DNA of 64,000 bases, taken from DAOUJI01 sp965219565 (lineage in GTDB: Bacteria > Chloroflexota > Dehalococcoidia > Lucifugimonadales > JAGWBF01). The position numbers were made by a program, and so were the translations under genes. The notes beneath the pieces were generated by a model that was not told the origin of the DNA, searched no databases, and was given only the letters and a program-made list of their open reading frames with translations. Positions 1 through 7,897 of this stretch are shown piece after piece. Within the stretch, counting starts at the first letter, position 1. Each line of letters opens with the position of its first letter. Location of the stretch: NCBI GenBank assembly GCA_965219565.1, contig OZ244780.1:62001-126000 (forward strand), read 5' to 3'.

Positions 1-627
1 AACCAAGGAGAGTACATACGATACAACGTATTCAGCTTGGGAGACGTGTTCGTTGACCTCTGAATAAACCATGACTATCGATATGACGCCCGTCGCCAGT
101 GATATTGCCATCAACACAAAGGCCGTTCCAGCGGCGATGGTGAATCTGAGGCCCACTCCCTGCATCAAATGCTCATACACACGAACGTGGTGATGAACGC
201 GGAACAAGTTGTAAATTGGGACCAGTTGGGTGAGAGCGTGCCATACGGGGAAATTCATTTCGTCGCCGGTATGGTCTCTGTAATGCTTCCACGTGATGTA
301 GAACCAATAGAAACCATACAGACTGGCGGAAAGGACGCTTAGCAGCAAAATGCGGCTTGGCGGTATGTAGTAGTCCAGAGTCTGCCGGGCAGCATAGGTT
401 CGCGGTTGGGACTCCCTGAAAACCGTCTGACTGAGACCGGACCCGCACGAGCCGCAGAAATTCTGGGAGTCGAGTACACTGGCCCCGCAACCTCGGCAGT
501 AGCGCACTGCTTGGGAAGAACGGCCGAAGGTTGGTGGATTCAGATCAGCGCCGCAGGAGCCGCAATGAGTCTGTGATCCTAGAAAGCTGGCGCCGCAGTT
601 GTGGCAATAGTGGTTGGAAGCGCTCAT
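1..627 (-). CDS. Double zinc-ribbon membrane protein (3' end outside window)
   Basis: Reading frame from an ATG at 627 stays open to the left edge (209 codons), so the gene is partial. The N-terminal ~75 residues hold two zinc ribbons of the form C-x2-C...C-x2-C (YCHNCG/HCGSCG, then YCRGCG/FCGSCG). They are followed by a hydrophobic segment (ILLLSVLSASLYGFYWFYIT), an amphipathic W-H-rich region and at least one more membrane segment. The ribbon plus short membrane core with LYGFYWFY and LVPIYNLFR resembles DUF4234-type proteins, which have no assigned biochemical role. The gene lies 69 bases beyond ispG on the same strand and may be the last gene of that run. The existence of the gene is fairly secure from the regular Cys pairs; the family assignment is tentative. 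Confidence 0.7.
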   Translation of the reverse strand, partial: MSASNHYCHNCGASFLGSQTHCGSCGADLNPPTFGRSSQAVRYCRGCGASVLDSQNFCGSCGSGLSQTVFRESQPRTYAARQTLDYYIPPSRILLLSVLSASLYGFYWFYITWKHYRDHTGDEMNFPVWHALTQLVPIYNLFRVHHHVRVYEHLMQGVGLRFTIAAGTAFVLMAISLATGVISIVMVYSEVNEHVSQAEYVVSYVLSLV

Positions 628-695
628 AGTCAGGCGTTTTCAGAGGCGCCGGCCACAGGACTGGGATAGGCACGCTCCAAGTCCCATAGGAGTTC

Positions 696-1832
696 CTATC
701 CGGCGGTCGCCGCCTCGTTGACCTCTTCCATCAGAGCGGAAAGCATGTCGTCCGCCGCAACAACCCTGGCCTTCTGGCCCTTGCGGAATATGATGGCCCT
801 GCCGTTGCCCGCGGCGATGCCCACGTCGGCGTCCTTGGCCTCTCCAGGGCCGTTGACCTCGCAGCCCATCACGGCCACCTTGAGATTGGAGTCTACCTTC
901 TTGAGCATCTCGTCGACGGTGTTGGCCAGCTTGATTACGTCCACGTCGGCCCTACCGCAGGAGGGGCAGGCAACCAGTGTTGCGCCCTTCTGCCGCAGGT
1001 TCAGCGATTTGAGAATCTCGTACCCCGCCTGGACCTCCTCTACGGGGTCTCCGCTCAGGGAAACGCGCACGGTGTCCCCAATGCCCTCGTAGAGAAGAAG
1101 CCCCAACCCGATGGCGCTGCGTATCGAACCCGACTTCACCGTTCCTGATTCGGTGATTCCCAGGTGCAGCGGATAGGGGACCATGTCAGCCAACCGCCGG
1201 TAAGCGTCTACGGTGGTGGGCACGTCAAAGGCCTTCATGGAAATCTTAATGAGGTCAAAGTCCAGGTCTTCCAGGAGTCCGATCTCCCACAGAGCCGTCG
1301 CCACCATGTGGTCGACGATGCTGTAGCCGCCCTCTTCCACCGCCTCGCCTGTCTTGGGCAGCTTGTTCACCATGTCCATGTGGCGGGAAAACCCTCTGGT
1401 TTTGCCTATTCCTCCCACGGGGGGCAGGCTGCCAAAGTTCACACCGATACGTATGGGGATATCCCTCTCCTTGGCGGCCCTGACCACTTCGCGCACCCTA
1501 TCCTCGTCGCGAATGTTGCCTGGGTTCAGCCGGAGCATGTCCACTCCGCCTTTGAGGGATTCCAGGGCCAGTTGGTAGTGGAAGTGGATGTCGGCAACCA
1601 GGGGAATGTTTATCTGTTTTTTTATGTCGGGGATCGCCTTGGCCGCCTCCATGTCGGGGACGGCACACCGGATAATGTCGCAGCCCGCGTCTTCCAGTTC
1701 CTTTATCTGACGGACGGTGGCCTGAACGTCCCGCGTGTCCGTTTTGGTCATGGACTGTACGGTGACGTCGGCGTCTCCGCCTATCTTGACGTTCCCCGCG
1801 AAAATGGGCTTGGTTATTCTGCGACTGCTCAT
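696..1832 (-). CDS. ispG: 4-hydroxy-3-methylbut-2-en-1-yl diphosphate synthase (IspG/GcpE)
   Basis: Penultimate step of the MEP isoprenoid pathway: reductive ring opening of MEcPP to HMBPP by a 4Fe-4S enzyme in the cytoplasm. The 378-residue product is the usual length of the short bacterial form. It carries the N-terminal TIM-barrel signatures (VQSMTKTDT near residue 25, NIPLVADIHF near 75, RLNPGNI near 100) and the C-terminal cluster-binding segments CPSCGR (near 290) and MGCEVNGPGE (near 325) that supply the cysteines and the catalytic Glu. The ATG at 1832 overlaps the stop of a 56-aa upstream ORF (ATGA), which suggests translational coupling. With dxr, rseP, cdsA and uppS it forms a membrane and isoprenoid gene run. 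Confidence 0.96.
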   Translation of the reverse strand: MSSRRITKPIFAGNVKIGGDADVTVQSMTKTDTRDVQATVRQIKELEDAGCDIIRCAVPDMEAAKAIPDIKKQINIPLVADIHFHYQLALESLKGGVDMLRLNPGNIRDEDRVREVVRAAKERDIPIRIGVNFGSLPPVGGIGKTRGFSRHMDMVNKLPKTGEAVEEGGYSIVDHMVATALWEIGLLEDLDFDLIKISMKAFDVPTTVDAYRRLADMVPYPLHLGITESGTVKSGSIRSAIGLGLLLYEGIGDTVRVSLSGDPVEEVQAGYEILKSLNLRQKGATLVACPSCGRADVDVIKLANTVDEMLKKVDSNLKVAVMGCEVNGPGEAKDADVGIAAGNGRAIIFRKGQKARVVAADDMLSALMEEVNEAATAG

Positions 1833-1999
1833 ATATCCTCTATTCCCCGGAGATTTACGGCACGCATCCTTCTTAGCTCTTCACTGGACACTGTTTGTCG
1901 TTGCTCTCTCTCAGCAAGCATCTGGATTACTACGGCCTTACGCTTCGATTCCTCTAGTGTCAAGGTTTTCGATACTTCTGCTTCTCTGTTAGTTGTCAT
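1829..1999 (-). CDS. Small charged helical protein, 56 aa, overlapping ispG start
   Basis: An ORF in the rseP-ispG gap: ATG at 1999, stop TGA sharing bases with the ispG ATG (ATGA overlap). It is preceded by an AAGG about 9 nt upstream. The product is rich in Glu, Arg and Lys and looks mostly alpha-helical (segments KTLTLEESKRKAVVIQML and SSEELRRMRAVNL), without Cys, a signal sequence or a membrane segment. I do not recognise a family. The four-base overlap and fully open frame across most of an otherwise empty 280-base gap argue for a genuine gene; the short length means chance cannot be excluded. Confidence 0.5.
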   Translation of the reverse strand: MTTNREAEVSKTLTLEESKRKAVVIQMLAEREQRQTVSSEELRRMRAVNLRGIEDI

Positions 2000-2110
2000 T
2001 CGTCCAACCTTTTGGACTGTCTATATCGGCAGCGATTTTTCGGCCCTGCCCAGTGAATTGTACAACACCTGGACACATCCAAGGTAGAGAGCCGAGGTGT
2101 CTGACACCTG

Positions 2111-3172
2111 CTATTGCAGGATGCTGGCGCCGTCGATTAGACGCTGCAGATCGTTGTAGCTGACGGCCACCACCATTCCGATGAGTAGAGCCAGCCCGGC
2201 CATGTGCACCAGCCCCTGCTTCTCAGGCGGAATCTTTTTGCCTTTTCTGGCCCATTCGATAATCACGAAGAGGATATGCCCGCCGTCAAGAGGGGGTATG
2301 GGCAATATGTTGGATATAGCCAGGGCCAGGCTCAGACCCGCCGCTAGGGGGATCAGATAGAAAAGACCAAACTCCCGGGCCACCTCGCCCGTGCCCTGGG
2401 CGATGCCCACCGGCCCGGCGAAGGGCACCGGGCCGTCGTCCGACGCCCAGTCGACTATGGCGTCTTTGACTGCCCCCGGGAATTGGACGGTGCGCTGGAA
2501 CCCCAACCCTACGGCGTCCAAGGGGTCCCTCGTGAATTCCAGCCGCTGGCTTCCAATGACCGATACGCGGCTGATGCCCGCGGGGCCCTGGCCTTCCGGC
2601 GGGTTTTCTCTCGGAGTCAGCCGGACGGCCATCTTCTCCCCGTCCCGCAGGACGGTCCATTCGATCCGTTGGCCTTTATTCGCATTGATGCGTTCGGAGA
2701 AATCCTGGAAGTCCTGCAGGGGTTCTCCATTCATCTCTACGATTCTGTCGCCATCGATGAGGCCGGCGGCCTCGGCGGGAGACCCAGGCTCCACCTGCCC
2801 CACTCGGAACTCGGAAGCGGCGAACATGAAGAAAACGGAGAGCAGCACTATCCCCAGGAGTACGTTCATCACCACGCCCGCCACCAGCACCACAAGGCGT
2901 ACACCGGGTGGCTGGAAAGCGAAGCTTCGGGGGTCGTTGGAAACTCCGCTCTGCTCCCCTTCCAGCTTGACGAAGCCTCCCAGGGGAATGAGGTTGACCG
3001 TGTAGACGGTTTCTCCCTTGCGAATTCCCAGCAGACGCGGCGGGAAGCCGAATCCGAACTCGTTCACCCGTATGCCGAAAGCCTTGGCGGTGGCGAAGTG
3101 ACCAAACTCATGGACCAGCACCACCACTACAAGCACTCCCAGAAACTGGATGAGAGTGATGACTATGTCCAT
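2111..3172 (-). CDS. rseP: RIP metalloprotease RseP (site-2 protease)
   Basis: Intramembrane zinc protease that cleaves membrane-anchored anti-sigma factors or signal-peptide remnants. The 353-residue product starts with a membrane segment containing the zinc motif HEFGH (residues ~21-25). It has one PDZ domain in the middle (around residues 110-190, GQVEPGSPAEAAGLIDGDRI). The second membrane motif NILPIPPLDGGHILF (near 290) provides the third zinc ligand Asp, and a last membrane segment lies at the C-terminus. A single PDZ is typical of Gram-positive-type or Chloroflexota RseP; the E. coli enzyme has two. The gene sits 17 bases after dxr in the usual order dxr-rseP-ispG. Confidence 0.95.
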   Translation of the reverse strand: MDIVITLIQFLGVLVVVVLVHEFGHFATAKAFGIRVNEFGFGFPPRLLGIRKGETVYTVNLIPLGGFVKLEGEQSGVSNDPRSFAFQPPGVRLVVLVAGVVMNVLLGIVLLSVFFMFAASEFRVGQVEPGSPAEAAGLIDGDRIVEMNGEPLQDFQDFSERINANKGQRIEWTVLRDGEKMAVRLTPRENPPEGQGPAGISRVSVIGSQRLEFTRDPLDAVGLGFQRTVQFPGAVKDAIVDWASDDGPVPFAGPVGIAQGTGEVAREFGLFYLIPLAAGLSLALAISNILPIPPLDGGHILFVIIEWARKGKKIPPEKQGLVHMAGLALLIGMVVAVSYNDLQRLIDGASILQ

Positions 3173-3189
3173 GGGTTAAAGGGGCTGCT

Positions 3190-4329
3190 TCAGCGGGGTG
3201 ACGGGAGGGCTGCACCGACCTCGCGGGCCCTTGCCTTGGCCCACTCGTCGGCTGCCATGATGTCTTCCAGGTTGGCGCTGGAGGAGGACTCGTGGTCGTC
3301 CAAGACCTGGGAGATGGTCCGGTATATGTCCATGAACCCAATCCGCCCGTTCAGGAACATCTCCACGGCGACCTCGTCCGCCCCGCTGAGGACTGCTGGA
3401 TACGTGCTCCCCTTCTTTCCGGCCTCAACCGCCACGTTGAAGCACGGATATTGGCTCTCGTCCAGGGGCTTGAAGGTGAGAGAATGATTGAGGGCGGTGT
3501 CCAGGCGTGGAATCTGAGGGTTTTCGAGGCGCGTGGGATGGAACATGGAATACTGTATGGGGAGACGCATGTCGGGCGGTCCCATCTGAGCTTTCATGGA
3601 GCCGTCGGCCATTTCCACCATTGAATGGATGATGCTTTGAGGATGGACGACTACTTCGATTTTATCCCAGGGCACGTCAAAGAGCCAACGGGCCTCGATG
3701 ACCTCGAAAGCCTTGTTCATAAGCGTGGCGGAGTCGATGGTTATCTTGTCGCCCATCCGCCAGGTGGGATGGTTCAGGGCTTGCTCGGGAGTGACCTGCT
3801 CCAGGTCTTCGGGCCTGGATTCCCGGAAGGGGCCTCCCGATGCCGTGATGACGAGCCGTCGGATGGGGTCCGTTTCTCCCTGGAGGCACTGCCAGATGGC
3901 CGAGGGTTCGCTGTCCACGGGAAGCACCGTGGCTCCGTGGGTCTCGGCCATGGACATTATCATCTCCCCGGCCATTATGATCACTTCCTTGTTTGACAGG
4001 GCAATGGCCTTTCCCTGCTCCAGCGCTCGAATCGTGGGGACCAGTCCGGCGCTGCCGATGGTCGCCGCCATGATAAGCTCAGCCTCGGGGAGGCACACCA
4101 TCTCTTCCATGGGCATGATCGCCGCACTGTCCGGAAGCAGGGCACGCTCTTCTTCCAGAGCGCACCAGGCGAATCGGGGATTGAACTCTTCGATCTGGGA
4201 CTTGAGCAAGTCCAGGTTGCGTCCGGCGGCCAGTCCGATGACCTCGAACTCGTCCGGGAAGGCCCTGACCACGTCAAGGGTCTGCCGTCCTATGGAGCCG
4301 GTGGAACCCAGCACGACCAGTCCCCTCAT
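3190..4329 (-). CDS. dxr: 1-deoxy-D-xylulose 5-phosphate reductoisomerase
   Basis: Commits carbon to the MEP pathway by NADPH-dependent rearrangement of DXP to MEP. I place the start at the ATG at 4329 because the protein then begins MRGLVVLGSTGSIGRQTLDV, the canonical Rossmann start, and gives 379 residues. The frame is open upstream to 4482 but that part overlaps cdsA in a different frame and has no homology. Visible motifs: the NADP loop GSTGSIG (7-13), ALSNKE (near 120), PVDSEPSAIWQCL (near 150), the substrate loop ITASGGPFRE (near 180) and PTWRMGDKITIDSATLMNK (near 205-225). It lies 31 bases after cdsA. Confidence 0.96.
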   Translation of the reverse strand: MRGLVVLGSTGSIGRQTLDVVRAFPDEFEVIGLAAGRNLDLLKSQIEEFNPRFAWCALEEERALLPDSAAIMPMEEMVCLPEAELIMAATIGSAGLVPTIRALEQGKAIALSNKEVIIMAGEMIMSMAETHGATVLPVDSEPSAIWQCLQGETDPIRRLVITASGGPFRESRPEDLEQVTPEQALNHPTWRMGDKITIDSATLMNKAFEVIEARWLFDVPWDKIEVVVHPQSIIHSMVEMADGSMKAQMGPPDMRLPIQYSMFHPTRLENPQIPRLDTALNHSLTFKPLDESQYPCFNVAVEAGKKGSTYPAVLSGADEVAVEMFLNGRIGFMDIYRTISQVLDDHESSSSANLEDIMAADEWAKARAREVGAALPSPR

Positions 4330-4360
4330 TTGGTCACCCCCGATGGCCTTCGCTGAAGGT

Positions 4361-5188
4361 CTACCCTCCTGCGGAGGGTTTGAGAACGAACGCAACAAGA
4401 TAATACACCACGGGTATAGCCAAGACAATCGAGTCCAGCCTGTCGAGAATACCCCCGTGGCCAGGCAGCAGGCCTCCAGCATCTTTAGCTCCGCTGATGC
4501 GCTTTACCTTGGACTCCACTAGGTCGCCGACTTGGGCTGCGACACCCGCCGCCGCCGCCACAGCTGCGGTCTGCCATACGGCAACTCCCAAGACGAGCAG
4601 GACATGGAGGGCCAGTCCGGCGGCGATAGCGCAAACGAACCCTCCGACGGCGCCCTCCCAGGTCTTTCCCGGACTGATCGAGGGCGCCATCTGCCGTCTG
4701 CCCAGCAGCTTCCCCGTTGCGAATGCTCCAGTGTCGGCGGCGAACACAATCGCAACAGCCAGATAGGTCCAGTCGCGGGCGTATTCGGCGCCTGAGTCCA
4801 GCCCCCTGAGCATAAGGGGATGGGCCATTAGAAACCCGATGTAGGCAGCCCCCAAAATGGCGAGCAATGCCAACGGCTCGCGTCTTTTGGCTATGAGCCA
4901 AGGGGATACGAGCACAAGACCCGTTCCCAGGGCCAAGTGGACCCAATGGCGGCTCCACTCATCGACCCTGCTGTCGGCGAAGTGCCCCAGAATTGCCATG
5001 AGTAGCACCCAGGACAGGCCGAACACAATCACTGCGGGGAGCCTTGTCGCTCCGAGCATTCGGTAAAGCTCTACGAGGCCAAACAACGACGCCACCCCTA
5101 CCAGGACCGTGAGCCAGGGAAGTCCGCCCCAGATGGCGGCCCACAACACGGGTAGGCCCACCGCCGCGGTGAGAAGCCGTCTGGCCAC
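4361..5188 (-). CDS. cdsA: Phosphatidate cytidylyltransferase
   Basis: Makes CDP-diacylglycerol from phosphatidate and CTP at the inner membrane. The 275-residue product has about eight hydrophobic segments. It has the family signature region near the C-terminus: the stretch VGDLVESKVKRISGAKDAGG followed by LLPGHGGILDRLDS, where the Asp and Lys residues bind metal and substrate. An upstream D-T-G-A-F pattern precedes GKTWEGAVGG. The start is GTG at 5188. It sits between uppS (60-base gap) and dxr in the conserved operon. Confidence 0.95.
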   Translation of the reverse strand: MARRLLTAAVGLPVLWAAIWGGLPWLTVLVGVASLFGLVELYRMLGATRLPAVIVFGLSWVLLMAILGHFADSRVDEWSRHWVHLALGTGLVLVSPWLIAKRREPLALLAILGAAYIGFLMAHPLMLRGLDSGAEYARDWTYLAVAIVFAADTGAFATGKLLGRRQMAPSISPGKTWEGAVGGFVCAIAAGLALHVLLVLGVAVWQTAAVAAAAGVAAQVGDLVESKVKRISGAKDAGGLLPGHGGILDRLDSIVLAIPVVYYLVAFVLKPSAGG

Positions 5189-5247
5189 GGGTCAACACCC
5201 CTGCATAACGTACAGGGAGGCCCAGCTGTAAACTGCCTTGTCCAGGC

Positions 5248-6030
5248 TTATTCCTCAGCGTTGGGCCCGGGGTCAGGCCGGGCATAGTTGTCGTCGGAGT
5301 CCAGCGCTCCGAACCGGCGCCGCCGCCCGTTAAACGCTTCAATGGCGTCTTTGATGTCGTCAGACCCAAGGTCGGGCCATAGGGTACGTGTGGAGTAGTA
5401 CTCGCTGTAGGCCGCCTGCCACAACAGGAAGTTGCTGAGACGCAGCTCTCCCGCCGTGCGGATAATCAGGTCCGGATCAGGCAGCTCGGACGTATAGAGG
5501 TATCCACCGAAGGACTCCTCGGTCACGCCGTCAACTGGCACTCCGTCGGAAATCATGCCCTTAACCGCCTCCAGGATCTCCGCCCGGCCGCCGTAATCGA
5601 AGGCCACGGCCAGCGTCATCCGGCGGTTGTCCTTGGTCAGGCGGCAGGCCCGGTCGACTGAATCCCGCAGGTCTTCACCAAGGCGATCGGCCCTGCCCAC
5701 GTGCACTACTTTGACGCCGCGCTCATGAAGCGCCTGGGTCTGCCTCTCCAGGGCGTCCTGGAGAATGGTCATTAGGCCGTCAACTTCGTTCTTGGGGCGC
5801 GTCCAGTTTTCCGTGGAGAAGGCATAGATGGTCACAAAATCAACGCCGTAGTCCGAGAGGGACTCCAGGACGGGTATGATGTTGTCGACTCCGGCCCGGT
5901 GGCCGGCCAGCCGAGGCAGACCTTTCTGGGTTGCCCAACGGCCATTGCCATCCATGATAATGGCTACATGCTTCGGGCCACGCAATTCCCTGTCGTGCTT
6001 CGACGGCTGGGAGCGTCCTTGGACGACCAT
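5248..6030 (-). CDS. uppS: Isoprenyl transferase (undecaprenyl diphosphate synthase)
   Basis: Condenses isopentenyl diphosphate units into the long-chain cis-polyprenyl diphosphate lipid carrier. The 260-aa product shows the cis-prenyltransferase signatures HVAIIMDGNGRWA (Asp as Mg ligand, near residue 22-34), the GHRAG loop, FVTIYAFSTENWTRP (near 65), the FDYGGRAEI segment and the C-terminal substrate site DPDLIIRTAGELRLSNFLLWQ followed by YSEYY. It has a short charged N-terminal extension and a polar tail. It lies 10 bases after frr, so co-transcription is likely. Confidence 0.96.
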   Translation of the reverse strand: MVVQGRSQPSKHDRELRGPKHVAIIMDGNGRWATQKGLPRLAGHRAGVDNIIPVLESLSDYGVDFVTIYAFSTENWTRPKNEVDGLMTILQDALERQTQALHERGVKVVHVGRADRLGEDLRDSVDRACRLTKDNRRMTLAVAFDYGGRAEILEAVKGMISDGVPVDGVTEESFGGYLYTSELPDPDLIIRTAGELRLSNFLLWQAAYSEYYSTRTLWPDLGSDDIKDAIEAFNGRRRRFGALDSDDNYARPDPGPNAEE

Positions 6031-6039
6031 TCTTGTGGC

Positions 6040-6618
6040 TTAAACCTGCATTATTTCGGACTCTTTGTCGGAGGAGACCTGGTCCATCTTGCCGACGAAG
6101 GAGTCAGTGACTTTTTGGATCTGGTCCTGGGCCCGCCTGTTTTCGTCTTGGGAGATCTGCTTGTTCTTTTCCATGCCCCTCAGCTGTTCGATGGTGTCGC
6201 GGCGGACGTTGCGCACAGCGATCTTTCCGTCCTCAATCTTCCTTTTGAGCACCTTGACCAAGTCCCTTCTACGCTCTTGTGTCAAGGGAGGTATAGGCAG
6301 GCGAATCACCGTGCCGTCGTTGTTTGGGTTGAAGCCCATCTCCGACTTCTGAAGGCTCTTCTCTATGTCTTTTATGGACCCTTTGTCCCAAGGCTGAATC
6401 ACGATAAGACGCGCTTCGGGCGCCGAGACCGAGGCGATTTGGTTTAGGGGAGTGGGAGTGTTGTAGTAGTCGACGGTGACGTTTTCTAGGAGCGCCGGTG
6501 TGGCTCGTCCAGTTCGGAGCGTGTTCAAGTCGCGCCCCAGTGCCTCCAAGGACTTCTCCATCCGGATTTCGCCGTCGATCAGCACGTCGTCTATGGTCTT
6601 GTCCTCATCGCCTGGCAT
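6040..6618 (-). CDS. frr: Ribosome recycling factor
   Basis: Splits post-termination ribosomes together with EF-G. The 192-residue product aligns end to end with RRF: N-terminal helix with MEKSLEALGRDLNTLRTGRATP (the R-T-G-R-A family signature), domain II with TPLNQIASVSAPEARLIVIQPWD, then the long C-terminal helices rich in Arg, Lys and Glu (PPLTQERRRDLVKVLKR and after). The start is two bases after the pyrH stop and the stop is ten bases before uppS, so it is tightly packed in the operon. Confidence 0.96.
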   Translation of the reverse strand: MPGDEDKTIDDVLIDGEIRMEKSLEALGRDLNTLRTGRATPALLENVTVDYYNTPTPLNQIASVSAPEARLIVIQPWDKGSIKDIEKSLQKSEMGFNPNNDGTVIRLPIPPLTQERRRDLVKVLKRKIEDGKIAVRNVRRDTIEQLRGMEKNKQISQDENRRAQDQIQKVTDSFVGKMDQVSSDKESEIMQV

Positions 6619-6620
6619 AA

Positions 6621-7346
6621 CTAAACCCTCCCGGATATGGTGGTGCCGATAGTCTCGCCGGACAACACCTTGTTGATGGAGTCCGGGGCGAATAGGTCGA
6701 AGACTATGATAGGCAGATTGTTGTCCATGCAGAGCGAGAGTGCGGTCGAGTCCATCACGTTCAACCTACGGTTCAGGGCATCCAGATAGCTCAGAGACCG
6801 GAGCGGGCGGGCTTCGGGGTTCTTGTTGGGGTCCGAGTCGTATACTGCGTCCACGTTGTTCTTGGCCATGAGGAGCACGTCGGCGTCTACCTCAACAGCT
6901 CTCAGGGCGGCCGCTGTGTCGGTGGTCATGTAAGGGTTGCCTGTTCCGGCGGCGAATATGACTATGCGGTCTTTTTCCAGGTGGCGGATGGCCCGGCGGC
7001 GTATGTAGGCCTCGGCCACGGCTTGTATCTGGATGGCGGACTGAGTGCGCACGATAAGGCCAAGATGTTCCAAAGCGTCCTGCAAGGCCAGGGCGTTGAT
7101 TACTGTGGCAAGCATCCCGGCGTAGTCCGCAGTCGCCCTATCCATGCCGTGAGCTTCGGCTTGCTGGCCGCGCCAGATGTTTCCTCCGCCCACCACGACC
7201 CCGATGCCGACGCCCATGTCGGACGCTGTTTTGATCTGTCGGGCCACGTAGTCGACAACGGAGGGGTCGATGCCGAAGCTGGATTCGCCTTTTAAGGCCT
7301 CCCCGCTCAGCTTCAAGAGGGCCCTCTTGTAAGCTGGCTTGGTCAT
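6621..7346 (-). CDS. pyrH: UMP kinase
   Basis: Phosphorylates UMP to UDP; amino-acid kinase fold, normally a UTP-inhibited and GTP-activated hexamer. The 241-residue product has the phosphate-binding LLKLSGEAL (residues 10-18), VVVGGGNIWRG (near 50), the UMP-binding R-A-T-A-D-Y-A-G-M-L-A-T segment (near 70), FAAGTGNPYMTTDTAAALRA (near 130) and a C-terminal substrate region ending in GTTISGRV. Its position between tsf and frr is the commonest bacterial arrangement. Confidence 0.96.
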   Translation of the reverse strand: MTKPAYKRALLKLSGEALKGESSFGIDPSVVDYVARQIKTASDMGVGIGVVVGGGNIWRGQQAEAHGMDRATADYAGMLATVINALALQDALEHLGLIVRTQSAIQIQAVAEAYIRRRAIRHLEKDRIVIFAAGTGNPYMTTDTAAALRAVEVDADVLLMAKNNVDAVYDSDPNKNPEARPLRSLSYLDALNRRLNVMDSTALSLCMDNNLPIIVFDLFAPDSINKVLSGETIGTTISGRV

Positions 7347-7355
7347 TGCGGGCCT

Positions 7356-7868
7356 CTATTCACCCAATGCGAACCTGGAGAATCTCCTGACCCTGATGTT
7401 TTCTCCGACCTTGGCAATGGTTTCCTGCACCACGTCGCGCACAGTCTTGGAGGGATCCTTGATGAAGGGTTGCTCCAGAAGGCTGACCTCCTCGGGCGGA
7501 CGGTCATCGTCGTCTGCTATGTCGTCCTTGGTCACGTATACGGTGGACGGCATTGCCGCCACCTGCATGGCCAAGTCGTGGGCCAGGGTCTTCATCTCGC
7601 CAGTGCGGGCTACGAAGTCGGTCTCGCAATTGACTTCCACCAGAGCGCCAAGGCGACCGCCCGCGTGTATGTAGGACTCCACCAATCCTTCGCCTGTCTC
7701 GCGGTCAGCCTTCTTTGCAGCGCTCGCCAGTCCTTGCTCCTTTAGAATCTCCTCCGCCTTGGCAAGGTCTCCGTTGGCCCCTTCCAAGGCCCGTTTGCAG
7801 TCCATTACCCCTGCGCCGGTTTTCTCCCGGAGGTCTCTGATCATGTCCACAGTAGCCGCAGACGCCAT
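7356..7868 (-). CDS. tsf: Translation elongation factor Ts (short form)
   Basis: Guanine nucleotide exchange factor for EF-Tu. The product is 170 residues: the N-terminal UBA-like domain (residues ~5-45, VDMIRDLREKTGAGVMDCKR, a hallmark of the family), then a single core subdomain with GALVEVNCETDFVART. It is much shorter than E. coli EF-Ts (about 283) because the second core subdomain and coiled coil are missing, as in the Thermus type. An acidic run of four Asp interrupts the core. It follows rpsB by 29 bases. Confidence 0.95.
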   Translation of the reverse strand: MASAATVDMIRDLREKTGAGVMDCKRALEGANGDLAKAEEILKEQGLASAAKKADRETGEGLVESYIHAGGRLGALVEVNCETDFVARTGEMKTLAHDLAMQVAAMPSTVYVTKDDIADDDDRPPEEVSLLEQPFIKDPSKTVRDVVQETIAKVGENIRVRRFSRFALGE

Positions 7869-7897
7869 ATTCTACTCAACCCTTTCCTGTGGGGTCA

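Noticed and set aside
173..490. A 105-residue minus-strand ORF
   Set aside because: It is out of frame with the clear zinc-ribbon gene covering 1-627 on the same strand and has no domain.
4330..4482. N-terminal extension of dxr
   Set aside because: It overlaps cdsA in another frame; the Rossmann motif starts at 4329.
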